DNA of 64,000 nt from CAYXLW01 sp964466055 (GCA_964466055.1 CAYXLW010000002.1:186001-250000), one strand, 5' to 3'. Shown: positions 43,067 through 51,025, counted from the stretch's first letter. Notes: generated by a model not told the origin, from the letters alone. Program-made: numbers and translations.

Positions 43067-44155
43067 TTAATTGTTAAACTTAAATAAACAAACATCTCCA
43101 TCTTTCATTATATATTCCTTTCCTTCCATTTTCACAAGTCCTTTTTCTTTTCCTTTTGCCCATCCACCAGCCTCAACAAAATTTTTGCAATTGATTATAT
43201 CTGCACAAATAAATCCTTTTTCAAAATCAGTATGTATTATACCGGCACATTGTGGAGATTTCATGTTTTTTGTAAAAGTCCAGGCTCTAACTTCTTTTTC
43301 TCCTGCAGTAAAATAAGTTTCAAGTCCTAACGTTGAATATGCCGACTTTATTAGTTCATTTCTTCCACTATTTTTAATGCCAAATTCTTCTAAAAATTCT
43401 TTAGCTTCCGCTTCACTCATATCTGCTAAATCTTCCTCTAATTTTGCACAAATAGGAACAACGGAATCATTCTCATTTAGTCCTAATTTACTTTTATACT
43501 CATCTTTATTAAAACTAACAAGATCATCTTCACTTAAATTTGCTATATAAAGTATAGGCTTCATTGTTAGAAGATGGCATTCTTTAATCCACACTTGTTC
43601 TTCCTCATTCATTTCAATACTTCTAGCTTTCTTGTTATTTTCTAAAGTTTCTTTTACCTTTTTAAAAAAATCAAAAATCTTTTTGGCATCTTTTTTATTT
43701 GCTTTTATATCTTTCTCCGCAGTATACACTTTTTTCTCCATTGTTTGTAAATCGGCAAGTATTAACTCTATTTCAACGATTTCTATATCATCTTTAGGAT
43801 TTATTCTTTCATGTACGTGAGTAATATTATTATTCTCAAAAACTCTAACAACTTGTGCTATAGCATCACACTCTCTTATATGTGAGAGAAATTTATTTCC
43901 TAACCCTTCTCCTTCACTAGCTCCTTTTACAAGTCCTGCAATATCAACAAATTCTGTAACAGCAGGAAGTATTTTTTGTGGATTAACAACCTTAGCAAGT
44001 GCATTTAATCTATCATCAGGTATTTCAACTATTCCAACATTAGGGTCTATTGTACAGAATGGATAGTTTGCAACTTCTGCAACTGAGCTTTTTGTTAGTG
44101 CGTTAAATAAGGTTGATTTACCTACATTCGGTAAACCGACAATTCCAATTTGCAT
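43067..44155 (-). CDS. ychF: Obg-like ATPase YchF
   Basis: A 362-residue protein. GLPNVGKSTLFNALTKSS is the P-loop; the later motifs TIDPNVGIVEIPDDR, DIAGLVKGASEGEGLGNKFLSHIRECD, and the TGS-like C-terminal domain (VRAWTFTKNMKSPQCAGIIHTDFEKGFI) are all in place. YchF is a universally conserved ATPase of the OBG family implicated in translation and redox regulation. Start ATG 44155 is confirmed by the start of the G1 strand at residue 3. Confidence 0.95.
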   Translation of the reverse strand: MQIGIVGLPNVGKSTLFNALTKSSVAEVANYPFCTIDPNVGIVEIPDDRLNALAKVVNPQKILPAVTEFVDIAGLVKGASEGEGLGNKFLSHIRECDAIAQVVRVFENNNITHVHERINPKDDIEIVEIELILADLQTMEKKVYTAEKDIKANKKDAKKIFDFFKKVKETLENNKKARSIEMNEEEQVWIKECHLLTMKPILYIANLSEDDLVSFNKDEYKSKLGLNENDSVVPICAKLEEDLADMSEAEAKEFLEEFGIKNSGRNELIKSAYSTLGLETYFTAGEKEVRAWTFTKNMKSPQCAGIIHTDFEKGFICADIINCKNFVEAGGWAKGKEKGLVKMEGKEYIMKDGDVCLFKFNN

Positions 44156-44267
44156 TTAGTTTTTATTAATTTGGGATATTTTAAGTAAAAACTTAGATAA
44201 ATAATATAAGATAAAATTAAATAAATTTGACAAATTTATTTTAATCTCATTTCGTATTATTATAATA

Positions 44268-45950
44268 TTAATACACTTCTTTCAAATAACAACTTTCACA
44301 CAAAATCTTCTCTGGTCTTTCTGGAGAATAAGTTGTTTGTATTTCTTTAGTGCATTTGTCACAACTTCTAGACCATAATTTTCTTGGATTTCTAAGTGAC
44401 ATTCTGTCTTTATGTCTTTGATCTGGATGTCTTCTTGGTATTGGTAAATTATGATCTCTGTAAAACTTTAATTCTTGTGGGATTATTTTGTATGGTTTAT
44501 TTGTAACTTCACATCTTATTGCCCAGTTTAAAATATCATCTGGAATATCTTTTATATCATCTGGTAATTTGCTTGCTGGAATTATTTTATCTACCTTTGG
44601 AATTGGAGATTCATAATCTGACCAATTAAATCCTTTTTTTAATGCTTCTTCTTTTGTTAGAGGGAAATATTCCTGTGCCAAAGTTTCATTATATCCAAAG
44701 GATGATACTGGAATAGAGAAAAATTCTCCCCACTCCTCTGTTTTTTTCATATGCTCTATTATTTCAGGAATTAATTTCTCATATTCATCTTTAGTATACT
44801 GTTTATTTAGTATGCAATATTTTTTTCTTTTTAATCCAATACACCCAAAACAATCATTACATACGTGAAGTAATTCTGAATAAAACGTGTCTTTACATCC
44901 ATCCCAACAGGCTATACCAAATAACACATGGTATCCACCATTTACTGACATAAATTCATAAGAAAGTTCAGTTCCATCAACAGTTGCATAAGCATCGTAA
45001 CAATCTTTTAAATTAACTCCATAAGCAGTAATATATTTACAATCTTCTAAAGATTCAGAGTCAAAACACTCATGTGCATTTTTACATCCTATAAGATTAT
45101 TGCCACTTGAGTTCTCACAATTTATAAGATTTGATGATTTAAAAAATATATTTTTTGTATATTCAACAAATTCTTTATTTGTATTTTGAATACTATTCCA
45201 ATTATCTAACAACTCTTCTTTTTTCTTAAAATATTCTTCTTTTGATAATTGTTCATTTTTATAACAATATTTTGCCCTTCTTAAATTTGAGCAAAAAAGA
45301 CAATGTTCGCAATTTTGGCAATTTATACAAAAAGCACTTTCGGAAATAGAAGTACAAGATTTGGAAAAATAAGTGTTATAACAATTACTACAACTTACAC
45401 ACTCATAGCAAAATTGACAATTTACACAATTCAAGCAATCAATACATTTCTGGCAATTAACTAAAAGTGAAGAATACATACACTCTTCACATTCACTTGA
45501 AGCATATATTAAATAACAATTTTTTAATTTATCTGTCCAATTCGTAAACTCTGAATTTTCACAATCTGTAGTAATCATAGCAGTAACTCTTGGTACTTTT
45601 TTCTGTAATTCATTAAAATTTTCAGCAAATGTTTTAGAAAAATCAAAGTCTGTTGCATGATCCATGGCATCACATTTATCGCTCCAATAACATTCCTGAC
45701 AATAAACAGGAAATTCTGAGTTTTCTGGATAAATAGAGACCATATTTTTAGAACACATACTACAATTTCTTTTATACAGGTTGCTCTCATTTCTAAATAC
45801 AAGTCTTCTTTGTTGTCTGCATAATGGACATAATTTTGGCTCTGGAATTTGGTATTTTACACCATTAAAAATGGGGGATATTTTGTCATAAAATTGTAAA
45901 TCTTTATCCTTTATTTCAAATTGTGAACTGCAATGTTGACATGCTTTCAT
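44268..45950 (-). CDS. Large cysteine-rich zinc-ribbon protein (CPR-type)
   Basis: A 560-residue protein starting MKACQHCSSQFEI, a CxxC zinc knuckle, followed by LCPLCRQQRR and CSMCSKNM and a CQECYW pair. The middle (residues about 130-240) is a dense series of Cys pairs and NC-x(2-5)-C spacings (NCQKCIDCLNCVNCQFCYEC-like), and the C-terminal end has a further RSCDKCTKEIQ...CESC ribbon. It resembles the large zinc-ribbon proteins seen in many Patescibacteria, whose function is unknown. It probably binds many zinc ions. No neighbour suggests its role. Confidence 0.8.
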   Translation of the reverse strand: MKACQHCSSQFEIKDKDLQFYDKISPIFNGVKYQIPEPKLCPLCRQQRRLVFRNESNLYKRNCSMCSKNMVSIYPENSEFPVYCQECYWSDKCDAMDHATDFDFSKTFAENFNELQKKVPRVTAMITTDCENSEFTNWTDKLKNCYLIYASSECEECMYSSLLVNCQKCIDCLNCVNCQFCYECVSCSNCYNTYFSKSCTSISESAFCINCQNCEHCLFCSNLRRAKYCYKNEQLSKEEYFKKKEELLDNWNSIQNTNKEFVEYTKNIFFKSSNLINCENSSGNNLIGCKNAHECFDSESLEDCKYITAYGVNLKDCYDAYATVDGTELSYEFMSVNGGYHVLFGIACWDGCKDTFYSELLHVCNDCFGCIGLKRKKYCILNKQYTKDEYEKLIPEIIEHMKKTEEWGEFFSIPVSSFGYNETLAQEYFPLTKEEALKKGFNWSDYESPIPKVDKIIPASKLPDDIKDIPDDILNWAIRCEVTNKPYKIIPQELKFYRDHNLPIPRRHPDQRHKDRMSLRNPRKLWSRSCDKCTKEIQTTYSPERPEKILCESCYLKEVY

Positions 45951-46100
45951 AGAAAAAATGGTTTTAATTTAAAGCATTTTCAATAATATTTCATTTTAAT
46001 ACCATGTCAAAAATATATATAAATAAAACTAGATGCTGTTAAAAATATTGTTAACAAGCTATTTTTATTAATTATAATTTTCCCATAAAAATGGAACTTG

Positions 46101-46865
46101 TTATTTAGAACTCCAAAAAGATTTAAAAATATTTTCATGCATTTTCACCATAACAGGGTCACGAATAACTATTGCCCTATTCCCTAATTCTTCATCTTTA
46201 TGCCATATAGTAACTTCATTATCATAGATATATGCCATATAACTTTGATGATTTTCATCAATGCATAATTTCATATTTCTTAAATGTTTATCATTATTTG
46301 GCATAAACTCTTTTGCATAGTCTCCTATTTCTGTAATAACAGCATCAACACTTTTTCCTTTTTTAGTACGCATTTTAAGAAAATTTCTCTCTGATTCCTC
46401 CATAATATCTAAAAGTCGTTCTGCTGAACCATAACAAGCCATATGATCCCATGGCTTATATAATATTTTATCACACTGCTCTTCTATTTTATTTTGATCT
46501 ACAAGAATATCTATTGGATCTTGATATTCACTAATAAAACCTATGTTCATTAAATTTTCTAACTTTTTTAATTCTAACTCTGTCTTACGAAGTTTTCTTT
46601 GTTCTTTTGCTAACTTATTTGCCAAACTATTTATAGATACAACTTCAACATTTTTTCTCCAATTATCTTTGGATGATGTTAATAACCCTAAAACTTTAAG
46701 GTTTTCAAATATTCTATAAGATGAAGTTTTTGAAATCCCTGATTTTTCTTGAATTTCTCTTATTGTCAATTTCGGATATTGATTTACCGTTAAGTAAAAT
46801 ATTGCTTCACTTCTTGTCAATCCTATTTGCTCTAAAAGTTGGATAACACGATTTTTTATCTTCAT
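46101..46865 (-). CDS. TrmB-family transcriptional regulator
   Basis: A 254-residue protein. Residues 1-75 form a winged HTH of the TrmB type (LTRSEAIFYLTVNQYPKLTIREIQEKSGISKTSSYRIFENLKVLGLL), followed by a coiled-coil (KLAKEQRKLRKTELELKKLE) and a C-terminal sugar-sensor-like or PLD-like domain (DIMEESERNFLKMRT). TrmB proteins are common in archaea and CPR, controlling transport or sugar genes. Target unknown. It is separate from its neighbours. Confidence 0.82.
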   Translation of the reverse strand: MKIKNRVIQLLEQIGLTRSEAIFYLTVNQYPKLTIREIQEKSGISKTSSYRIFENLKVLGLLTSSKDNWRKNVEVVSINSLANKLAKEQRKLRKTELELKKLENLMNIGFISEYQDPIDILVDQNKIEEQCDKILYKPWDHMACYGSAERLLDIMEESERNFLKMRTKKGKSVDAVITEIGDYAKEFMPNNDKHLRNMKLCIDENHQSYMAYIYDNEVTIWHKDEELGNRAIVIRDPVMVKMHENIFKSFWSSK

Positions 46866-46939
46866 ATATAACTATATAGTATTTGATATTTTATACCATT
46901 AAACTTCCACTTTCATCAAACACTCACAAAGTTGATTTA

Positions 46940-47359
46940 TTATGCTCTAGCAACAATTAAAATTAACTGACCACTTTTGTAATGGATTTCAGCTGTTAAT
47001 CCATAATCAACTAAATCACGAGATAATTGAACAATAACTTTATCTTTAACAGCAATAAATTTTTCTTCTTGTTGATCCATAAAATCATCAATTTCTGTTT
47101 GTTCATCAGTTTCCATAGAAATTTGTTCCTTTGTTTTTTTTATTTCCGCAAGTTCATCTGAAATTTCTTTACGTGCTTGTTTAAGTTTCTTCTCTTTCTC
47201 ACTAAGCTCTGTATAACTTGGATCCATATCAAGCTTTTCTTTTAACGCTTTTTTTAATTCTTTTAATCCATCTCTAGCAGCTTTTTGTTTATTAAAAGCA
47301 TCTGCAAGTTCTTTTGCTGCTAAATTAATTGACGATTGAATATCTCCTGATGTAGTCAT
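46940..47359 (-). CDS. Coiled-coil protein, unknown
   Basis: A 139-residue protein with a long coiled coil (residues about 5-100) rich in Lys/Glu and ending in a C-terminal beta-like stretch VIVQLSRDLVDYGLTAEIHYKSGQLILIVARA. No domain is recognised. It is divergent from hrcA. No signal peptide. Confidence 0.6.
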   Translation of the reverse strand: MTTSGDIQSSINLAAKELADAFNKQKAARDGLKELKKALKEKLDMDPSYTELSEKEKKLKQARKEISDELAEIKKTKEQISMETDEQTEIDDFMDQQEEKFIAVKDKVIVQLSRDLVDYGLTAEIHYKSGQLILIVARA

Positions 47360-47423
47360 AAAAATAAAAATTTAATAAGTAATTCTTTTTCAATTCTATA
47401 TTCCAGCCCTAAAAACACAAGAC

Positions 47424-47453
47424 TTGTTTTTATCAAAGCTTTTTTGCTAAAAT
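47424..47453 (+). promoter_or_regulatory. hrcA promoter, leaderless
   Basis: TTGTTT (47424-47429), 18-nt spacer and TAAAAT (47448-47453). ATG 47461 begins 7 nt later, so the transcript would start at the ATG itself. No CIRCE element is seen here, so HrcA is probably not autoregulated by the classic operator. Confidence 0.6.
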
Positions 47454-47460
47454 TAAACTA

Positions 47461-48186
47461 ATGATACAAAGAAAATATGAAATTTTACGGCAAATTATAA
47501 AAGAATTTATCTGTTCTGCTCATCCTGTGAGTTCTGCACATTTTACTAAACTGAAAAAATTTAATGTTTCTTCAGCTACTATTAGAAATGAGATGTCAGA
47601 ATTGGAGAAAGAAGGATTCATAACTCAACCTCATACTTCAGCAGGAAGAATCCCTACTATAAAAGGTTATCAACATTTTGTTGAAAATATGATGGAAATT
47701 AGTAAACAAGAAGAAAAAGAAATTTTTGAAAAATTCCAAGAAACAAAGAAAAAATATTTTTTAGCTAAAGCAAGAGAAAAGGTTTATGACGGGATTTCTA
47801 TTTTTTCACAAATGACTCAAAATATCGCCTTTGCAACAATTCCAGAAAATAAAGAAACTATATACCTTGGCATTGCCAATCTTCTTAAACAGCCAGAGTT
47901 TTCGAACGATAACTCAATGGCATCTAGTGTCATTGAAGTTTTAGAAAGTGGATTTTTTGAGAAATTAGAGAAAATAGAAATTGGTAATGATGTTGATATC
48001 CATATTGGAGAAAAAGATATTTTCCCTCAATTTGAATCATGTGCCCTTATGTGTACTTGTTACGATTACAAAGGATTTAAAGGAGTTTTAGGAGTTGTTG
48101 GTCCTATACGTCTAAATTATGCAAGAAATAAACTTTTGATCCAATACACAAAAATGTTTATTGAGGGGCAGAAGCTATTAAATTAA
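47461..48186 (+). CDS. hrcA: Heat-inducible transcription repressor HrcA, short form
   Basis: A 241-residue repressor. The N-terminal winged HTH shows the family hallmark (VSSATIRNEMSELEKEGFITQPHTSAGRIPT), and the C-terminal GVLGVVGPIRLNYARNKLLIQY is the GPTRM-Y motif. It is about 100 residues shorter than typical HrcA (about 340), with the middle GAF-like region reduced. HrcA binds CIRCE operators; two CIRCE-like sequences lie upstream of dnaK in this window. It is not linked to grpE or dnaJ. Confidence 0.93.
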   Translation: MIQRKYEILRQIIKEFICSAHPVSSAHFTKLKKFNVSSATIRNEMSELEKEGFITQPHTSAGRIPTIKGYQHFVENMMEISKQEEKEIFEKFQETKKKYFLAKAREKVYDGISIFSQMTQNIAFATIPENKETIYLGIANLLKQPEFSNDNSMASSVIEVLESGFFEKLEKIEIGNDVDIHIGEKDIFPQFESCALMCTCYDYKGFKGVLGVVGPIRLNYARNKLLIQYTKMFIEGQKLLN

Positions 48187-48347
48187 CAATGAGGAATGAA
48201 AAATGATCAATAATACGAAAAAATAATAAGCACACACTTGTCTTTAAAAAAGAAGTTGCATACAAGGTTAAACCTCTGTTGCTGATTTTCTACAAAGAAG
48301 TTATATTTATTCATGATTCTTTATTCCCCTATTTATAATAAATATCC

Positions 48348-49151
48348 ATGACTTTTCTTAACGCTCTTTTTTTAGGTCTTTTACAAGGAATTACTGAATT
48401 TTTACCAATATCCAGTTCAGGGCATTTAGTTCTTGCTGAGCATTTTTTAAATATTTCATTAGATGAAAGTATAATGCTTTCATTTGATGTTATTCTACAT
48501 GCAGGAACACTCCTCGCTTTAATTTTATATTTTTGGAAAACTTGGGAAAAACTTATATTAAGCTTTTTTACTTATTTTTCTAATAAAACAAACAAAGAAG
48601 ATAAAACTCTTTTAAATATTTTAGTGATAGGAACTATCCCAATAATTATAGTTGCACCTTTTACAAAAGATATTTTGGAAAACTATTTACGTAATCCTCT
48701 TTTTGTAATTTCTTTTATGGGAATAGTTGGAGTTATTTTTCTACTTGCAGAAAAATTTTCACCAAAAACAAAGTCAGAAAAAGTTAGTTTTAAGCAAGGT
48801 GTTATTATAGGGATATTTCAAGTATTGGCATTAATCCCTGGAGTATCAAGATCTGGAACAACGATTGCTACTGGAATGTTTCAGGGGGTTGAACGACATA
48901 AATCTGCTGAATTTTCTTTTCTTCTTGGGACAATTGCAATACTTGCGGCTACTGTTTATGTTTCATTTGATATATTTAGCTCAGAAGCAATTACATTGCC
49001 TTTATCCCAAACACTAGTTGGATTTTTTAGTTCTTTTATTTCAAGCATACTTTGTGTGCATTTCCTTCTTAAATTTCTTAAAAAGCACTCCTTAAGAGTA
49101 TTTGCTTTTTACTTAATAGGAATTTCTTTACTAGGGTTTTTATTTTTATAA
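48348..49151 (+). CDS. uppP: Undecaprenyl-diphosphatase (BacA family)
   Basis: A 267-residue membrane protein with about eight helices. LLQGITEFLPISSSGHLVLAEH near the N-terminus and PGVSRSGTTIATGM in the second half are the two active-site repeats. It dephosphorylates undecaprenyl pyrophosphate so the lipid carrier can be reused, serving both peptidoglycan and the WecA-like pathway. Bacitracin tolerance is a known consequence. Confidence 0.95.
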   Translation: MTFLNALFLGLLQGITEFLPISSSGHLVLAEHFLNISLDESIMLSFDVILHAGTLLALILYFWKTWEKLILSFFTYFSNKTNKEDKTLLNILVIGTIPIIIVAPFTKDILENYLRNPLFVISFMGIVGVIFLLAEKFSPKTKSEKVSFKQGVIIGIFQVLALIPGVSRSGTTIATGMFQGVERHKSAEFSFLLGTIAILAATVYVSFDIFSSEAITLPLSQTLVGFFSSFISSILCVHFLLKFLKKHSLRVFAFYLIGISLLGFLFL

Positions 49152-49166
49152 ATTAAAACCCCTGCC

Positions 49167-49231
49167 ATTCCCGTGAATGCGGGAATCCAGTTTTAGTTTT
49201 TTTCTTCTAGATTCCTGAACAAGTCAGGAAT
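49167..49231. repeat. Dispersed palindromic element (copy 2)
   Basis: Two hairpins: ATTCCCG (49167-49173)/CGGGAAT (49180-49186) and ATTCCTGA (49211-49218)/TCAGGAAT (49224-49231). The element around 50207-50269 has the same order of hairpins and shares GCGGGAATCCAG and TTCTAGATTCC. It lies between convergent uppP and the PQ-loop gene and may act as a terminator-like spacer. Confidence 0.75.
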
Positions 49232-49240
49232 AGCAAAAAC

Positions 49241-49528
49241 TTAGTTCTTACAAACTATTTCTTTATAAGTTGCTTTTGCATACAACAAATAAAAAAGTAA
49301 AACTATGTTAAATATATAGTTAAAGTATAGTGGATAGTGGTATATTTGATTTAAAAAATCATCATAAAATATGTAAGTTAAAGTGAAAATTTCTCCAAAA
49401 AACCAGAACAAAAGAAATAACCAAGAAAGATCTTTTGCACTTTTAGTCTTCCATGTATGTATTACTTGAGGCACTGCACAAATTCCAAATAAAATTGCAC
49501 CTATCCATCCTAAAAAATTATGTATCAT
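49241..49528 (-). CDS. PQ-loop/SemiSWEET-like protein (fifth copy)
   Basis: A 95-residue, three-helix protein with AVPQVIHTW as the PQ motif and SAKDLSWLFLLFWFFGEIFTLTY as the second block. It lacks the long basic N-terminus of the 23-24 kb array, and its SAKDLSW block differs from GVS, so it belongs to a different subgroup. It is alone, just 5 nt after the end of the next gene upstream. Amino-acid or sugar transport, or a signalling role, are all possible. Confidence 0.75.
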   Translation of the reverse strand: MIHNFLGWIGAILFGICAVPQVIHTWKTKSAKDLSWLFLLFWFFGEIFTLTYIFYDDFLNQIYHYPLYFNYIFNIVLLFYLLYAKATYKEIVCKN

Positions 49529-49533
49529 ATTTA

Positions 49534-50121
49534 TTAATTTTTATTAAATTCTCTCATTTTTATTAAATTAATGTCATAAATTATGTCTTCAACTTTTTTC
49601 ATATTTCTTTCAACTTGATCGTATTTATTTCTAGTCCCCTTGCTTAGACCTACTTTCGTAAGTTCATTTATAATATCTTCAATTATATTTTTATATTCTA
49701 TTATTTTTTCAAGGTTTTCAGAGCTAGCAATTGAAATACATTTTCTAACCAATTCTCCTGTAAAATCACATAATCCTCCTATTTCTTGTTCTGGATCAAT
49801 TACAACGTAAGCAGGAAATTCGTATTTGCTATTTGTTAGAAAAGAATAGAAGAATTTTGCTTCTGCATATTCTTCAATTGCTTCTTTATAAAAACCTATT
49901 TCAAGTATGAAACTATGTTTATCAATTTCCTTTTTAAGACTTTTTAAAATGCTTTCTATTTCATCTATTTTCTTTTTACTTTCCTTAAAATTATCTCTTC
50001 TTAAAAGAGCAATCGCCTCTTTTGCTCCAACTCGAACTTTCTCAAAACTGGCTTTAAGTTCTCTAACTTTTTTATTTCTTTCTTCGTAAAGCTTTATGCT
50101 TTTTTTAAGAGTTTTAATCAT
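49534..50121 (-). CDS. Coiled-coil protein, unknown
   Basis: About 195 residues when started at ATG 50121 (MIKTLKKSIKLYEERNKKVREL). The frame stays open back to 50316, but those extra codons lie over the palindromic repeats (50207-50306) and read as repeat translation rather than protein, so they are left out. The protein is helical and charged with coiled coils, without signal or membrane helix. An AAGGAG lies 20 nt before the ATG, rather far for a normal ribosome site, so the start is uncertain. No family is recognised. Confidence 0.55.
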   Translation of the reverse strand: MIKTLKKSIKLYEERNKKVRELKASFEKVRVGAKEAIALLRRDNFKESKKKIDEIESILKSLKKEIDKHSFILEIGFYKEAIEEYAEAKFFYSFLTNSKYEFPAYVVIDPEQEIGGLCDFTGELVRKCISIASSENLEKIIEYKNIIEDIINELTKVGLSKGTRNKYDQVERNMKKVEDIIYDINLIKMREFNKN

Positions 50122-50206
50122 AATGAAATGCTTAAGATATTCTCCTTTCTTCAATTCTATATTAAATACCAAAATTTTGTCATGATGAATGTTAAAAATA
50201 TTTGCT

Positions 50207-50269
50207 ATTCCCGCGAATGCGGGAATCCAGTTAAACGCTAATTCTAGATTCCAGATCAAGTATGGAATC
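50207..50269. repeat. Dispersed palindromic element (copy 3)
   Basis: ATTCCCGC (50207-50214)/GCGGGAAT (50219-50226) is a perfect 8-bp hairpin, followed by GATTCCA (50247-50253)/TGGAATC (50263-50269). Order and sequence match the element at 49167-49231. Confidence 0.75.
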
Positions 50270-50306
50270 TCCTGAGGGAGCAACTCTGAGAGTTGCTCTC
50301 TCAATG
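50267..50306. repeat. 40-bp palindromic repeat, left copy
   Basis: The core GAGGGAGCAACT/AGTTGCTCTCTC forms a 12-bp stem (one G-T) around a CTGAG loop. A second copy with one difference is at 50954-50993, in direct orientation about 690 bp away, so the two bracket the patch with a 36-residue frame, the structured RNA and the Tyr-rich gene. Confidence 0.85.
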
Positions 50307-50327
50307 GGTAGTTCATTACACCTAGTA

Positions 50328-50340
50328 GTTAGTTGCCCCA
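50328..50340. repeat. Left arm of a 13-bp inverted repeat
   Basis: GTTAGTTGCCCCA, a perfect inverted copy of TGGGGCAACTAAC at 50642-50654. The arms enclose only the Tyr-rich protein gene (about 300 bp between them). Confidence 0.8.
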
Positions 50341-50349
50341 CTAGATTAA

Positions 50350-50616
50350 TTACCAGCCATAATAATTATAGCTTGGTGTATACCAACTACTTGAGTAGTC
50401 TCTTGTAGGTGAATAATAACTTTTGTTATATAAAGATTGAGATGGCTTATAACTATAATTATCATACTTATAAGCATTTGGATTAGTTCTGTAGTGTTCT
50501 TGTACGTAAGTTCCATTGCTTCTATAGTATCCATTTACCCAGCCTGCACTTGCTGTCTGAATACCACTTATTGCAATAGTGATTGCAATTAATAGCATTG
50601 ATAGAAATTTTTTCAT
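50350..50616 (-). CDS. Small secreted Tyr-rich protein
   Basis: An 88-residue protein started at ATG 50616 (MKKFLSMLLIAITIAISGIQ), which gives a clean signal peptide cut after ASA, leaving GWVNGYYRSNGTYVQEHYRT. A longer frame to 50649 adds 11 residues that run into the structured RNA and are discarded. The mature part is about one-quarter Tyr, with Asn and Ser, and resembles small secreted proteins of unknown function in diverse bacteria. The upstream RNA structure and flanking inverted repeats suggest it is a separately controlled or mobile unit. No ribosome-binding site is obvious. Confidence 0.72.
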   Translation of the reverse strand: MKKFLSMLLIAITIAISGIQTASAGWVNGYYRSNGTYVQEHYRTNPNAYKYDNYSYKPSQSLYNKSYYSPTRDYSSSWYTPSYNYYGW

Positions 50617-50635
50617 TTTAGAAAAATTAACAAAT

Positions 50636-50773
50636 AAAAAATGGGGCAACTAACCTGTTGCACTCCATTTATCAGTATCTTTTGCAAGACATCAAAACAG
50701 AACAGGTAGTAGCCCCGTCTTTTTTCTGATGTCTATATTGATATTATCAAACATAGATACTGAATAGAGTGCA
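50636..50773 (-). ncRNA. Candidate structured RNA with pseudoknot topology, leader of the Tyr-rich protein gene or independent RNA
   Basis: On the minus strand the RNA would begin at about 50773 and end in a U-tract at 50636-50641. Stems in plus coordinates: A 50659-50665/50767-50773 (7 bp), B 50672-50680/50755-50763 (9 bp, perfect), C 50687-50697/50723-50734 (11 bp, one bulge), nested. Stem D, 50643-50659/50701-50716 (about 15 bp with one mismatch and one bulge), pairs the loop of stem C with the sequence directly 3' of stem A and is followed by UUUUUU. D crosses A-C, so they form a pseudoknot or, more likely given the lack of linker, mutually exclusive states. The promoter at 50779-50807 starts transcription at stem A. 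No known RNA family recognised. Confidence 0.6.
50642..50654. repeat. Right arm of the 13-bp inverted repeat
   Basis: TGGGGCAACTAAC, perfect inverted copy of 50328-50340; it is also the 3' strand of stem D of the structured RNA. Confidence 0.8.
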
Positions 50774-50778
50774 CAAAT

Positions 50779-50807
50779 ACTCTATCCAATATGTATTATT
50801 TTGTCAA
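50779..50807 (-). promoter_or_regulatory. Promoter of the structured RNA/Tyr-rich gene
   Basis: On the minus strand TTGACA (plus 50802-50807), 17-nt spacer and TAGAGT (plus 50779-50784). The -35 box is perfect, the -10 weaker. Transcription would begin near 50772, exactly at the base of stem A. Confidence 0.65.
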
Positions 50808-50813
50808 AGTTTG

Positions 50814-50924
50814 TTATACATCTTTTGGATTGTATTCTAATCCTTGTTTGAGTGTTTTATTGAATCTAGGAAGTTCAATTTCATGGAGCCCTATATATTC
50901 TTCTATTGAAATTGGGAATCCCAT
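50814..50924 (-). CDS. Possible 36-residue protein
   Basis: ATG-initiated frame MGFPISIEEYIGLHEIELPR followed by FNKTLKQGLEYNPKDV and TAA. The composition looks like real protein, without long low-complexity stretches. It lies just upstream of the structured RNA promoter and downstream of the 50954 repeat. No homolog recognised; it could be a genuine small gene or the remnant of a larger one. Confidence 0.35.
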   Translation of the reverse strand: MGFPISIEEYIGLHEIELPRFNKTLKQGLEYNPKDV

Positions 50925-50953
50925 TGAGGGAAATATATAAAAAACTACTGTTG

Positions 50954-50993
50954 ATCTCCTGAGGGAGCAACTCTGAGAGTTGCTCCCTCAATG
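50954..50993. repeat. 40-bp palindromic repeat, right copy
   Basis: Nearly identical (39 of 40) to 50267-50306, same orientation. GAGGGAGCAACT pairs with AGTTGCTCCCTC to give a perfect 12-bp stem. Confidence 0.85.
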
Positions 50994-51025
50994 AGAGTTT
51001 TCAGATTTCAAAATTAAACTTAGAT

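Noticed and set aside
50122..50316. N-terminal extension of the 49534 gene
   Set aside because: The extra codons are translated repeat sequence (50207-50306), so the start is placed at 50121.
50643..50716. Simple intrinsic terminator for stem D
   Set aside because: The loop would be about 41 nt, much larger than usual; listed instead as part of the switch-like structure, though it may still terminate.
50636..50773. tmRNA, SRP RNA, 6S RNA or a known riboswitch for the structured RNA
   Set aside because: The conserved sequences of these families (for example the tmRNA T-arm or the SRP GGAA loop) are not present.
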